This document shows, in pieces, positions 1-8,119 of a DNA stretch of 42,143 nucleotides; the stretch's first letter is position 1, and each line of letters starts with the position of its first letter. Source of the stretch: CAYRGQ01 sp964423925 (GTDB lineage Bacteria > Bacteroidota > Bacteroidia > Sphingobacteriales > Sphingobacteriaceae); assembly GCA_964423925.1 (NCBI GenBank), contig CAYRGQ010000031.1, positions 1 through 42,143 on the forward strand, in the 5' to 3' direction. A model generated the notes under the pieces. The model was given only the letters and a program-made list of their open reading frames with translations, did no database searches and was not told where the DNA came from. Position numbers and translations under genes: made by a program.

Positions 1-23
1 ACGCTTTCACTCGTTTTTTCCAT
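1..23 (-). CDS. Possible N-terminus of a gene cut by the left edge
   Basis: Reading leftward on the minus strand, an ATG at 23-21 opens a frame (MEKTSES...) that runs off the window. A promoter-like CATTTTTG lies about 40 nt upstream at 63-70, one base from the TAnnTTTG consensus, followed by an AT-rich leader. Only seven codons are visible, so no function can be given. It lies downstream of the glycan-utilisation genes on the same strand but behind their terminator, so it would be a separate transcription unit. Confidence 0.3.
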
Positions 24-448
24 TCTCTATTTCTTAACCAGTTGATTTACAATATTCGACTGCAAAAATGTTAATAACTTCTTGCTGAAACGAAGATGAC
101 AAAAAAATCCCACCTAAAAAACTAAAAATCCAAATAAGATCTAACAGGCTATTAAGCAATTGGTTACGGTTATTTTGGACGGACTTTTTCGGCTTGATTT
201 GCCTATGTCAAAACTTATCAACACCGGCGCGCAGCTAGGCTTTCTCAAACGAGATTTGGCCTCCATCTCTGGGTTAAAAATAGTAAAAATAACCAATAAG
301 CAAAAGCCCGTCTCCACATTTGGCACTGGTCGCGACGCAGGAAGTACCTTGCCACCACAGAGAACGCAACGAACGTGCCATTCGCGGGCCATCTGGGCTA
401 CCGGTGCGAGAAAAAAATTACAGCACACTCCCAGCCCCCAAAAAGCAA
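24..448. other. Intergenic region without a convincing gene
   Basis: The first part (24-170) is AT-rich and holds only the weak promoter-like element at 63-70. The rest contains open frames on both strands of about 95-113 codons. None resembles a known protein, and the plus-strand one runs through the terminator hairpin at 449-484. I see no repeat, RNA gene or mobile-element end here. Confidence 0.5.
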
Positions 449-484
449 AAGCCGTCGCCAGGTGTTTCTTCCTGGCAACGGCTT
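449..484 (-). terminator. Rho-independent terminator of the susC-susD-GH30-susE operon
   Basis: On the minus strand AAGCCGTTGCCAGG pairs with CCTGGCGACGGCTT, a 14-bp stem with one G-T pair around an 8-nt loop, followed by TTTTGCTTTTT. It starts 28 nt past the stop codon of the last gene of the locus, at 513. Confidence 0.85.
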
Positions 485-512
485 GGTATGGTACTCCCTA
501 AAGGAACGGGGG

Positions 513-1841
513 TTACTTCTTCGCTACGTGCAATATGGCGTTGTCGCGTCCGCCCGAAAGGTCGAGCGTCAGGACATAGACAGCACCTTCCTCGAGGGGC
601 TTGCCGTCGACCAGGCCGAGGTTGCCAGGGTCTCGTCCGTTATTGCCATCCCCTACGAAAATGATGTCACTGGCGCTGGATAGGGTAACGTGGGTAAACT
701 CCCCGCCCCAACCCTTCTGGTGGAAGAACTTGAAGTTGATATCGTGCGCCTGGATAGTTTCTCCAGCCACTACGGTCACTTGGTACACCTTGTCGCCAAC
801 CGGCGCCAAACATAGGGCGTTGTCGGTGTTCCAGCCTACCCAGTTGGTTTCGATCGAAGGCTTGCCTATGCCATCGCCGATAATCCAGACTGCCCCCGAA
901 CCATCAGCCTGCAAAGTAGCCAAGCTACTTCCGCTCAAGGCTTCCACAGCGAAATATTGTAGGTCGAGGTTCGCCGTGATGCGATAGTTCCCATCATTAG
1001 CCGCGAAAACGAATCCGCCGGCGGCATCCGTAGTGAAATAATCTGGATCGATCCACCAGCTGTCAAGATCGTCAAATCCGTCGATAACGACTTCCTGACC
1101 CTTCGTAATCGCTAAGTCCACGCTGAAGCGACTGTCGTCTATCCGTTGCATCACCGTCTGGTTGACGGCGTACGCGATGATGAATGGTTCGGCGGCATAC
1201 GTCAGTGAGTTGAACGAAATGGCGTATTCGCCCGAAAAAGCATTCGAAAATGGGATGTTGTTGGTGCTGCCTTCGCGAATAGCGGCTTCTTCCCAGCCGA
1301 AGGTCAGTTCGTTGCCCGCATCCCCATACGCAGGTGCTACGATATAACCGCTCACTTTAGCGGGGAATGTGGTAGCTGCCTGATATTCGTAGAGGCCGAC
1401 GCGCTCCATACGATATTCAGCATCCCCTGCTACGAGCGTGAGGTACGGATAGTCCGGACGCTGAAGCGGCAGGTCATATTCTTCCTCGGTGATGGTGAGG
1501 TGAATGTTTTGCAGGACGATTTTCAGCTTAGCCGTCCCATTCGGCACGTCGGCATAGTAGGGCACGTATATCTTGCCCGTATAATCGCCGTTGGTTTTCG
1601 TGCGAATAACCGTTTCGGACACGAGCTCATCACTATAATAGAGACGGGCCTTAACCGTCGAAAGCGGCACCTTGGCGTCGGACACGCCGACGGTAAACTG
1701 TAGGCTGTCGCCAAAATAAGCGGTTGTAAAGTCAGTCTTTGTATCGATGACGGGGTTCCCCGGCACTTTTTGCTCCTCCTTTTCGCAGGCACTCATCGCG
1801 AACATGGCGAGCGCCAACAGGGCAATTCCTAGTCTTTTCAT
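513..1841 (-). CDS. SusE/SusF-like surface glycan-binding lipoprotein
   Basis: Predicted outer-membrane lipoprotein of 442 residues. The ATG at 1841 follows an AAGGAT element and gives a short signal peptide with lipobox MSAC (Cys19); a longer TTG start at 1865 would overlap the preceding gene and is less likely. After the Cys come an Ig-like N-terminal part and a C-terminal part with the W-x-I-x-G-D-G-x-G-x-P pattern and aromatic residues typical of SusE/F starch-binding modules. In Sus-like systems such proteins sit on the cell surface and hold the polysaccharide for the SusCD importer. The gene is last in the operon, 14 nt after the GH30 stop, which supports a role in binding the same glycan. 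The exact ligand cannot be read from the sequence. Confidence 0.75.
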   Translation of the reverse strand: MKRLGIALLALAMFAMSACEKEEQKVPGNPVIDTKTDFTTAYFGDSLQFTVGVSDAKVPLSTVKARLYYSDELVSETVIRTKTNGDYTGKIYVPYYADVPNGTAKLKIVLQNIHLTITEEEYDLPLQRPDYPYLTLVAGDAEYRMERVGLYEYQAATTFPAKVSGYIVAPAYGDAGNELTFGWEEAAIREGSTNNIPFSNAFSGEYAISFNSLTYAAEPFIIAYAVNQTVMQRIDDSRFSVDLAITKGQEVVIDGFDDLDSWWIDPDYFTTDAAGGFVFAANDGNYRITANLDLQYFAVEALSGSSLATLQADGSGAVWIIGDGIGKPSIETNWVGWNTDNALCLAPVGDKVYQVTVVAGETIQAHDINFKFFHQKGWGGEFTHVTLSSASDIIFVGDGNNGRDPGNLGLVDGKPLEEGAVYVLTLDLSGGRDNAILHVAKK

Positions 1842-1855
1842 ATCCTTATATATGT

Positions 1856-3352
1856 TTATTTCCAACGATAAGACACCACGGACTTAGCCGGCACTTCGTA
1901 GCTGAAGTACTTGCCGGCGGCCTCAATAGCAATGCGCCGAGCCTGATTGGTGTCGTTCAACAAAACAGTGGCAAAGCTGCCATCCGTATTCTCAAATGCC
2001 GAATAGGTGACGCCGGGCGCTGTAAAACCGCTGGCGCCGATGCGCGTCGCTCCGGGCTTAACCACGGCGGATAGATGGCTGATGATGTAATAGTGCGAAT
2101 TGCGCTTGATGGTTTTGTAATCGCCCGACTGGATATCAACGGCGCCATAGCAAGTCTGGCAGCCTCCGTCGCGATTCGGACCACGATTATCGTCCAGCAT
2201 CAGGTTCCACACGATCACGCCGCGACACCAATTGTTCACCGTGCCCAGCGCTACTTCAGCCATGTCGTCCATCAAGCGGACGGCCAAATTGCGTCCATCG
2301 TTCCACGTGCCAATCGACGTTTCGGTAAACACGAGCTCCTTGTCTGGCCGCTGTTGCTGTATATCGAGGAGTTCCTCGCGGCTGCCACCATAATTGTGGT
2401 ATGCCGCACCGGCTACGTAGTCGTCCACCTCGGCGTCTTGGTACACCTTGATGGGGTAGTCCTCTTGGTCAGCCATGTTGTCGTAGTTGTAGTTGTGATC
2501 AAACACGTAAACCTTCGGCTGGAGACCAGCGGCGCGTAGCTGCGGCCCTAAACCGGTTTTGATAAACGCTTGCTGCTCGTCCCATCCCATAAAGAGGGAG
2601 GCTGAGTTGCCGCGGTTTAGCGGTTCGTTTTGCGGCGTTATTGAATAGATGGGGATGCCGTGGCTCTCCATGGCTTGTATCCACTTGACAAAATACAGTC
2701 CATAATCTTCGTAATAGGCGGGGTTGAGGTGTCCGCTAGTCCACGAATGGAAAGGCTGTAGGTCGGTCAAATTATTGACCTTCATCCACTGGGGCGGTGT
2801 CCAAGGCGATCCCATCACCTTGATATTGGGATTAATCGCCAGGATTTCCTTTAAAACAGGAATGACGTAATCTAATTCTTCCCGTTGGAGCGCGAAATTC
2901 TCAATCCCTGGCAGATCGCAAAGGGAATATTCGCTCAGCGAAAAGTCCGAGCAGCCTATCGCCACACGGATGTAGCTGTGGCCATATCCTTCCGTGTCGG
3001 AGAATGTCTCCGTCAGAAACTTCTTCCGGTCTGTCGGCGCCATTTTCATCAGGTTGTAGCTGGCCGAGCCAGTCAAAGCTGTACCAAAGCCGTCCATCGT
3101 CTGATAGCGTTGGGTAGGATCGAGCCTGATGGTGTTGGGCGACATGTTCGAGGCGGAACCGAAATCTGCCCCATCCCATGCCAAATCGCGCGTAAGGTCG
3201 GCTGTTGTCACCAAAACGGATACGTCACCGGCCGGCGGTGGATTAGGGGGAAGCGTTTGCGGTCCGCTTTCTGTAGCCGAGCCACATCCGCCCAACAGGG
3301 CGGATGCGGCCAGCAGCATCGTCGAGGCGCAATATATGCGGATTGTGTTCAT
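1856..3352 (-). CDS. GH30 family glycoside hydrolase lipoprotein, probably an endo-beta-1,6-glucanase type
   Basis: A 498-residue secreted lipoprotein (lipobox LLGGC, Cys23), so probably anchored in the outer membrane. The (beta/alpha)8 core starts near residue 75. The GH30 acid/base lies in TPQNEP (Glu243) and the nucleophile in LVFTETSIG (Glu344), about 100 residues apart as expected for clan GH-A. GH30 includes glucosylceramidases, beta-1,6-glucanases and xylanases. Overall likeness to Bacteroidetes GH30_3 enzymes and the SusCD context favour hydrolysis of beta-1,6-glucan, but subfamily assignment is by memory. It sits 18 nt after susD in the same operon. No exo-acting beta-glucosidase is present in the window, so completion of degradation must rely on genes elsewhere. 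Confidence 0.85.
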   Translation of the reverse strand: MNTIRIYCASTMLLAASALLGGCGSATESGPQTLPPNPPPAGDVSVLVTTADLTRDLAWDGADFGSASNMSPNTIRLDPTQRYQTMDGFGTALTGSASYNLMKMAPTDRKKFLTETFSDTEGYGHSYIRVAIGCSDFSLSEYSLCDLPGIENFALQREELDYVIPVLKEILAINPNIKVMGSPWTPPQWMKVNNLTDLQPFHSWTSGHLNPAYYEDYGLYFVKWIQAMESHGIPIYSITPQNEPLNRGNSASLFMGWDEQQAFIKTGLGPQLRAAGLQPKVYVFDHNYNYDNMADQEDYPIKVYQDAEVDDYVAGAAYHNYGGSREELLDIQQQRPDKELVFTETSIGTWNDGRNLAVRLMDDMAEVALGTVNNWCRGVIVWNLMLDDNRGPNRDGGCQTCYGAVDIQSGDYKTIKRNSHYYIISHLSAVVKPGATRIGASGFTAPGVTYSAFENTDGSFATVLLNDTNQARRIAIEAAGKYFSYEVPAKSVVSYRWK

Positions 3353-3370
3353 GCGTACTGTGCTTTTAAT

Positions 3371-4885
3371 TTAATAACCTGGGTTTTGAATCAAGTTCGG
3401 GTTTTGGTCTATCGCCGACTGCGGGATGGGTAACCGGTACGAGTTGCTATCGAAAGGATAGACCAACGGCCTGCGGCCCGAATCACGGGCATACACACTA
3501 TTCATTACACTCTCGACCTTGTCTAACCGCACGAGGTCAAACCAGCGCTGTCCTTCAAAAGCGAGCTCAAGGCGGCGCTCGTTGAGCAGGGCGTCCACCA
3601 TGGCATCGCGATTATTGCGCACGTTATTGGCCAGGCGAGGCAGGCCGGCACGCTGCCGTACGCGGTCGATGATATCCGCGGCAGCCGCCAAGTCAGACCC
3701 GCCCATGATCAAGGCTTCAGCTTTAAGCAGCAGGATGTCCGCGTAACGCAGGCGAATAATGCTGTTGAAGGCCGAACGGAGCTTGTACATAAACGGATAG
3801 TTGTTAGCGGGATAGTAATTGCTCCACGTGGTCTCATAATATACGACGGACTCGTTAAAGCGGACCTCGTCGCCAGCCGTTTGATACGCGCGGATCAAGT
3901 CGCGCGAAGGCGTTACCCATTTCGCCCACGTGAAGTTGTTATTCCAGTTGGACAGGTCTCTCCCGAACATCCACGTCACCCAGTTGCCGTTGCCCGGGAA
4001 GAATTGACCTTCGAGGATAGACTCGACGGTGTTACGCGCTTTGGCGTCGGTATTGGTTGCATTGGTGCCAAACAGCTCGCTGAAGTCGGCCACGAGGTCA
4101 AAGCCGTCCGCAGCCAGTTCGTCGGCATACTGAATGACCTTGGCGTAGTCGCGGATAGGCTTTTCGGCGTACACTTTGGCGAGCAGCGCCCGCGCCACTG
4201 ACTTGCTAAAGCGGGTCTTGTCAGCCGGGTTATTGTCGGCCGCGTCAGGCAGTGCCTCGAGCAGGTCTTTTTCAATCTGGCGGTACACTTCCTCCTCCGT
4301 GGATTGGGCGGGAAAATAATCGCCATATACGTCTTCGATATTTTCCGCCGTGATGTCGGAAGCTTCGGTCGTGATCAAGGGCACGTCACCCCATATCCGC
4401 ACCATCTCGAAGTACACCATCCCCCGGAATATTTTAGCCTCGGCCTTGAAACGCTTGCGTTCGTTCTCGGTGAGCGACGCGTCGGTCACGTCATCGATGT
4501 TTTCAAGCAGACGGTTGGCACGTGCCACATCCACGAGGTAGCTGTTCCAATCACGGGCAATTACCGAGTTGCCCCCGTCTACCGAGTTGTTTTCAAAAGG
4601 CACCACCTCCGCGCCAGTAGTTCCGCCATAGGCGTTGTCAGCGTGCGCTTCCGCAATAAGCAAGAGATCCAGGTACCAGTGTTCCTGACGGTCGCGTATT
4701 TGGTTGTAAATGGTTTCCATGTGGCTTACCACAGCTGCCCTGTTTGGGAAGACGACTTCGTTTTCGCCTTCTACGAACCCTTCGGTCACATCAGAATACG
4801 TGTCAACCGGATTGTAAACTAATGAGCAGGCATTTGCACACAGTGCGCCGCCGATTAGCATCATGTATATTTTTGTTCTTTTCAT
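3371..4885 (-). CDS. SusD/RagB family nutrient-binding outer-membrane lipoprotein
   Basis: Glycan-capturing lid of the SusCD importer, 504 residues. The start at 4885 gives a short signal peptide with lipobox CANAC (Cys20). Family hallmarks seen are the helix-rich TPR-like N-terminal half, FRGMVYFEMVRIWGDVPL near residue 150, and the C-terminal IRLRYADILLLKAEAL, ALLNERRLELAFEGQRWFDLVR and L-P-I-P-Q-S-A-I-D-Q-N-P segments. It lies 13 nt downstream of susC and is certainly co-transcribed. Substrate specificity is inferred from the GH30 partner. Confidence 0.95.
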   Translation of the reverse strand: MKRTKIYMMLIGGALCANACSLVYNPVDTYSDVTEGFVEGENEVVFPNRAAVVSHMETIYNQIRDRQEHWYLDLLLIAEAHADNAYGGTTGAEVVPFENNSVDGGNSVIARDWNSYLVDVARANRLLENIDDVTDASLTENERKRFKAEAKIFRGMVYFEMVRIWGDVPLITTEASDITAENIEDVYGDYFPAQSTEEEVYRQIEKDLLEALPDAADNNPADKTRFSKSVARALLAKVYAEKPIRDYAKVIQYADELAADGFDLVADFSELFGTNATNTDAKARNTVESILEGQFFPGNGNWVTWMFGRDLSNWNNNFTWAKWVTPSRDLIRAYQTAGDEVRFNESVVYYETTWSNYYPANNYPFMYKLRSAFNSIIRLRYADILLLKAEALIMGGSDLAAAADIIDRVRQRAGLPRLANNVRNNRDAMVDALLNERRLELAFEGQRWFDLVRLDKVESVMNSVYARDSGRRPLVYPFDSNSYRLPIPQSAIDQNPNLIQNPGY

Positions 4886-4898
4886 GGCTCGATCCTAA

Positions 4899-7877
4899 TT
4901 AAAATTCAACATTCACCCCGAATACAAAGGCCCGGCTTTGGGGGTACGTTCCCCAGTCGATGCCTTGCACCTGTCCGCTGTTACCCCACTGGTTAACCTC
5001 GGGATCCATACCGGAGTAGTTCGTCCAAGTGAGTAGGTTGGTAGCCGACACGTAAGGTTGCAGACGATTAATCCCGAGGCGCGTCAACGCGTCACCGCGA
5101 ATATTGTAGCTCAGGGCTACGTTCTTGACGCGCAGGTAGCTGCCGTCCTCGACGAAGTAGCTCGAATTGCGCAAGTCAAAATTCGCTTTCGGAACGTCCG
5201 TAATCTGGCCTGGAACCTGCCAGCGATCCAGAACACGGTCCGACTGGTTCTTGCCGTCGTACATGCCCTCGGTCTCGATGCGCGACGCGTTGAAAATATC
5301 GTTACCATAGGATCCCTGCAAGAAGATACTAAGATTGAAGCCCTTCCACGAGAGCGTGTTGGTAAGCCCGAAGATAAAATCCGGGTTGGGGTCACCAATA
5401 TACGTACGGTCGGCAGCAGTAACCTTCCCGTCAGCGTTGTTGTCGCGATAGATTAACTCGCCAGTCTCCGGGTCAACACCATCGCTGACGTAGCCGAAGA
5501 AGCCTCCCAACGCCCGTCCGGGTTCATTGCGCACCACGTGCTCGCGAATCGCGTCACTGGTGGTTGCCGTCGTATAAATCTTTTGCAGCGACAATTCCTC
5601 GAGCCTGTTCCGGTTGAAGGAAATGTTGAAGTCCGTATCCCAGGTCAACGGTCCTTCAACAAGGTTTTTGCTGCTGACCGCCGCCTCGAATCCGCGGTTG
5701 ATCATCACGCCCTCGTTGCGGATAATCGAGCCCGCCGCCTGTCCTGGAGGCAGGGAGACCCACATGAGCATATCTGTAGTCCGCTTGTGGTAATAGTCCA
5801 AGGCTACGGTGAGGCGGCTGCGCAACGCGGTAAAATCAACACCCACCCCAGTTTGTGTGGTGGTCTCCCAGGTTAGGTCGCGCGTACGCAGGTTAGAAGG
5901 CGTAATCGTGGGTACGGCATTCACATACTCCTCTTCAAACCAAGGGAGCCGAGCAATGGAGTATAGCTGGAAGTACGCATAATCACCCACACCCGACTGG
6001 TTGCCGGTCTGCCCCCATCCCGCACGCAGCTTCAGGTCGTCAATCCAGTTCACATCAGCCAGGAAAGGCTCTGACGACAGGCGCCAAGCGGCCGACACGG
6101 AAGGAAACACGGCCCAGCGGTGATCCGGATGGAGCTTGGATGACCCGTCCGTTCGGATATTGGCCGTCAGCAGGTATTTGCTATCAAAGTTATACGCCGC
6201 CCGGCCGAAAAACGACATGATGCCCCATTCGGAAGCACCGGTGCCCGTTCCCGTCCACGAAATCCGGTTTGCCGCATTCAGGGTATGGATGGAACCATCA
6301 CGAAAATGGGAGGCGTTAATCCAACTGTTGGTGTACTCGGATTGTGTCCAAGATGAGCCGCCCATGGCTTCCAAGCTATGGCGCCCGAACGACTGGCGGT
6401 AGGTAGCCACATTATCCCAGGTCAGCACCGTATTCATGGCGCGGTTGTCGCTGCCTTCGCCGTATTGGTTGCGGCCCCATGACGTGGTGATCGGGTCGAG
6501 AAACGCCGTGTTTGTGGCATTGCGTCTGTCGAGTGTAAACGACGATTTAACGTCTAGCTCGGGAAGCACGGTTACCAAAGCATGACCGGATGCCAAAATG
6601 CGGTTCTCCCTGTTCATGTTGTGACGGCTACGCGCCAGGTTTTCCAAGGGGCTCGTAATGTTGACCCCATAGAAAGCCGAATTGTACTGCTCGGGCTTTT
6701 CCGGATCCCATATCGGCGCATAGCGTGGCGTATTGATTACAGACAGTACGACTCCGCCTCTGTTGGCTCCGTTGCCGGTGATGATCCCGTTGTTGCTATA
6801 GTCAGAATAGCTCACGTTCGCGCTCACGTTGAGCCACTCGCGTATCTGGTTGTCTAGGTTTGCCCGGAAATTGTAACGCTTGTAAAACGCTGCATCCAAC
6901 ACGCCCTTTTCGTTGGTATACCCGCCCGAGATGTAATAGCGCAATTTGTCGGTGCCATCGGTGACCGAGAGCTGGTAGTTTTGCAGGTACCCTGTACGGT
7001 AGGTTTCTTCAAACCAGTCGGTTTGGTCCGTCAGACCCTCGGGCAGGTTGACCATGCCAATTTCTTGCATGAGCGCCCGGTATTGCTCGGTATTCAGCGG
7101 CGTCACCGAATTGGCAACCTGGTTTTGCGTGCCCTGCACGTTGAGGGAGATGCGCGCTTGTCCCACTTTACCGGTTTTGGTAGAAATCAATACGACCCCG
7201 TTCGCGGCGCGCGACCCATAGATGGCCGCAGAAGATGCGTCCTTTAGGATTTGCATATCGGCGATGTCTTGCGGCGCGAGGAAATTAATATTGTCCACGG
7301 GTACTCCATCTACTACGTATAGCGGGTCGTTACTACCGTTGAAGGACGTTGTTCCGCGTATGCGAATCGAGGTTTCGCCTCCCGGGGCGCCGTTGGGTTG
7401 AACGACTGACACGCCGGCCGCACGGCCTTGAATAGCCTGCGCCGCAGATACGATCGGCCGTTCGTCGAGGTCCTCCGTGGAGACGCTGGATATGGCCGTC
7501 GTAACGTCGCCCCGACGCACAGTGCCGTAACCGATAACGACCACATCTTCCAACACGTTCTGCACGGGCGTAAGCACCACGTCTAACGAGGCACTAGCAG
7601 CGCGTTCGATAGTTTCGTAGCCCAAATACGAAAAGACCAGAATGGCTCCCTGCGGCACGTTCGGCAACGCAAAGGCTCCCGCATTATCGGTCGTGGTACC
7701 TTGCGATGACCCTTTCTGCACCACGGATACGCCAGCTATGGGCTCGCCACTATCGGCTGCTGTGACGGTGCCCGCCACTCGTAGCGTATTTTGGGCGTGC
7801 GCCAGCATCGGCAACAGGCCACACAGCAACAGAAAAATCGGGATAATACCCGTCTTCTTGTACATGAAAATCTTCAT
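4899..7877 (-). CDS. SusC/RagA family TonB-dependent outer-membrane importer
   Basis: A 992-residue TonB-linked transporter that moves oligosaccharides across the outer membrane with SusD as its lid. A signal peptide ends at AHAQ. A carboxypeptidase-regulatory-like Ig domain follows (about residues 34-110), then the VVVIGYG TonB-box-like segment, the plug with LYVVDGVPVDNINFL and ASSAAIYGSRAANGV, and a 22-strand barrel ending in SRAFVFGVNVEF with a terminal Phe. ATG codons at 7877 and 7865 both give workable signal peptides; I keep the first. It is the first gene of the four-gene operon and is preceded by a 242-bp regulatory region. Length is typical of the family. Confidence 0.95.
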   Translation of the reverse strand: MKIFMYKKTGIIPIFLLLCGLLPMLAHAQNTLRVAGTVTAADSGEPIAGVSVVQKGSSQGTTTDNAGAFALPNVPQGAILVFSYLGYETIERAASASLDVVLTPVQNVLEDVVVIGYGTVRRGDVTTAISSVSTEDLDERPIVSAAQAIQGRAAGVSVVQPNGAPGGETSIRIRGTTSFNGSNDPLYVVDGVPVDNINFLAPQDIADMQILKDASSAAIYGSRAANGVVLISTKTGKVGQARISLNVQGTQNQVANSVTPLNTEQYRALMQEIGMVNLPEGLTDQTDWFEETYRTGYLQNYQLSVTDGTDKLRYYISGGYTNEKGVLDAAFYKRYNFRANLDNQIREWLNVSANVSYSDYSNNGIITGNGANRGGVVLSVINTPRYAPIWDPEKPEQYNSAFYGVNITSPLENLARSRHNMNRENRILASGHALVTVLPELDVKSSFTLDRRNATNTAFLDPITTSWGRNQYGEGSDNRAMNTVLTWDNVATYRQSFGRHSLEAMGGSSWTQSEYTNSWINASHFRDGSIHTLNAANRISWTGTGTGASEWGIMSFFGRAAYNFDSKYLLTANIRTDGSSKLHPDHRWAVFPSVSAAWRLSSEPFLADVNWIDDLKLRAGWGQTGNQSGVGDYAYFQLYSIARLPWFEEEYVNAVPTITPSNLRTRDLTWETTTQTGVGVDFTALRSRLTVALDYYHKRTTDMLMWVSLPPGQAAGSIIRNEGVMINRGFEAAVSSKNLVEGPLTWDTDFNISFNRNRLEELSLQKIYTTATTSDAIREHVVRNEPGRALGGFFGYVSDGVDPETGELIYRDNNADGKVTAADRTYIGDPNPDFIFGLTNTLSWKGFNLSIFLQGSYGNDIFNASRIETEGMYDGKNQSDRVLDRWQVPGQITDVPKANFDLRNSSYFVEDGSYLRVKNVALSYNIRGDALTRLGINRLQPYVSATNLLTWTNYSGMDPEVNQWGNSGQVQGIDWGTYPQSRAFVFGVNVEF

Positions 7878-7970
7878 ATAGCAATGTAAATTTGGTTAAT
7901 GATTGGGTGTTTATAATTCTAGCATCCCCTACTTACTCCTGCGCAAAAGAACAGACGCTCCCGCGCTTCA

Positions 7971-7989
7971 CAAAGTTAGGCAGTCCTAA
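7971..7989 (-). promoter_or_regulatory. Candidate susC promoter -7 box with abutting dyad
   Basis: TAACTTTG on the minus strand (7978-7971) matches the Bacteroidetes -7 consensus exactly, about 95 nt before the susC ATG. A small dyad TTAGG-N4-CCTAA (7976-7989) overlaps its upstream edge. No clear TTG lies at the -33 position. Confidence 0.45.
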
Positions 7990-8021
7990 AGCGGAAAAGT
8001 CGGCTTGCGAGCACCGAGGCA

Positions 8022-8098
8022 GCAAAAAGTAAACATCCGAAATTAACAACCCACTAACTACCAGCCACGTATCCGCTGCACGAAGGGGCAAAAAGTAA
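8022..8098 (-). repeat. Two copies of an 11-mer in the susC upstream region
   Basis: TTACTTTTTGC occurs twice on the minus strand, at 8032-8022 and 8098-8088, 66 bp apart, between the regulator gene and susC. The nearer copy has TTG about 17 nt upstream and resembles a -7 element with one extra T, so it could be a second promoter. The farther copy also forms the palindrome CAAAAAG-TAA-CTTTTTG. They may be promoters or binding sites of the upstream regulator. Confidence 0.4.
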
Positions 8099-8119
8099 CT
8101 TTTTGGGGAGGGGTTTAGT

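Noticed and set aside
141..501. Open frames of 95 (minus) and 113 (plus) codons
   Set aside because: They overlap each other, show no protein-like pattern beyond a single C-x2-C, and the plus-strand frame runs through the 449-484 terminator hairpin.
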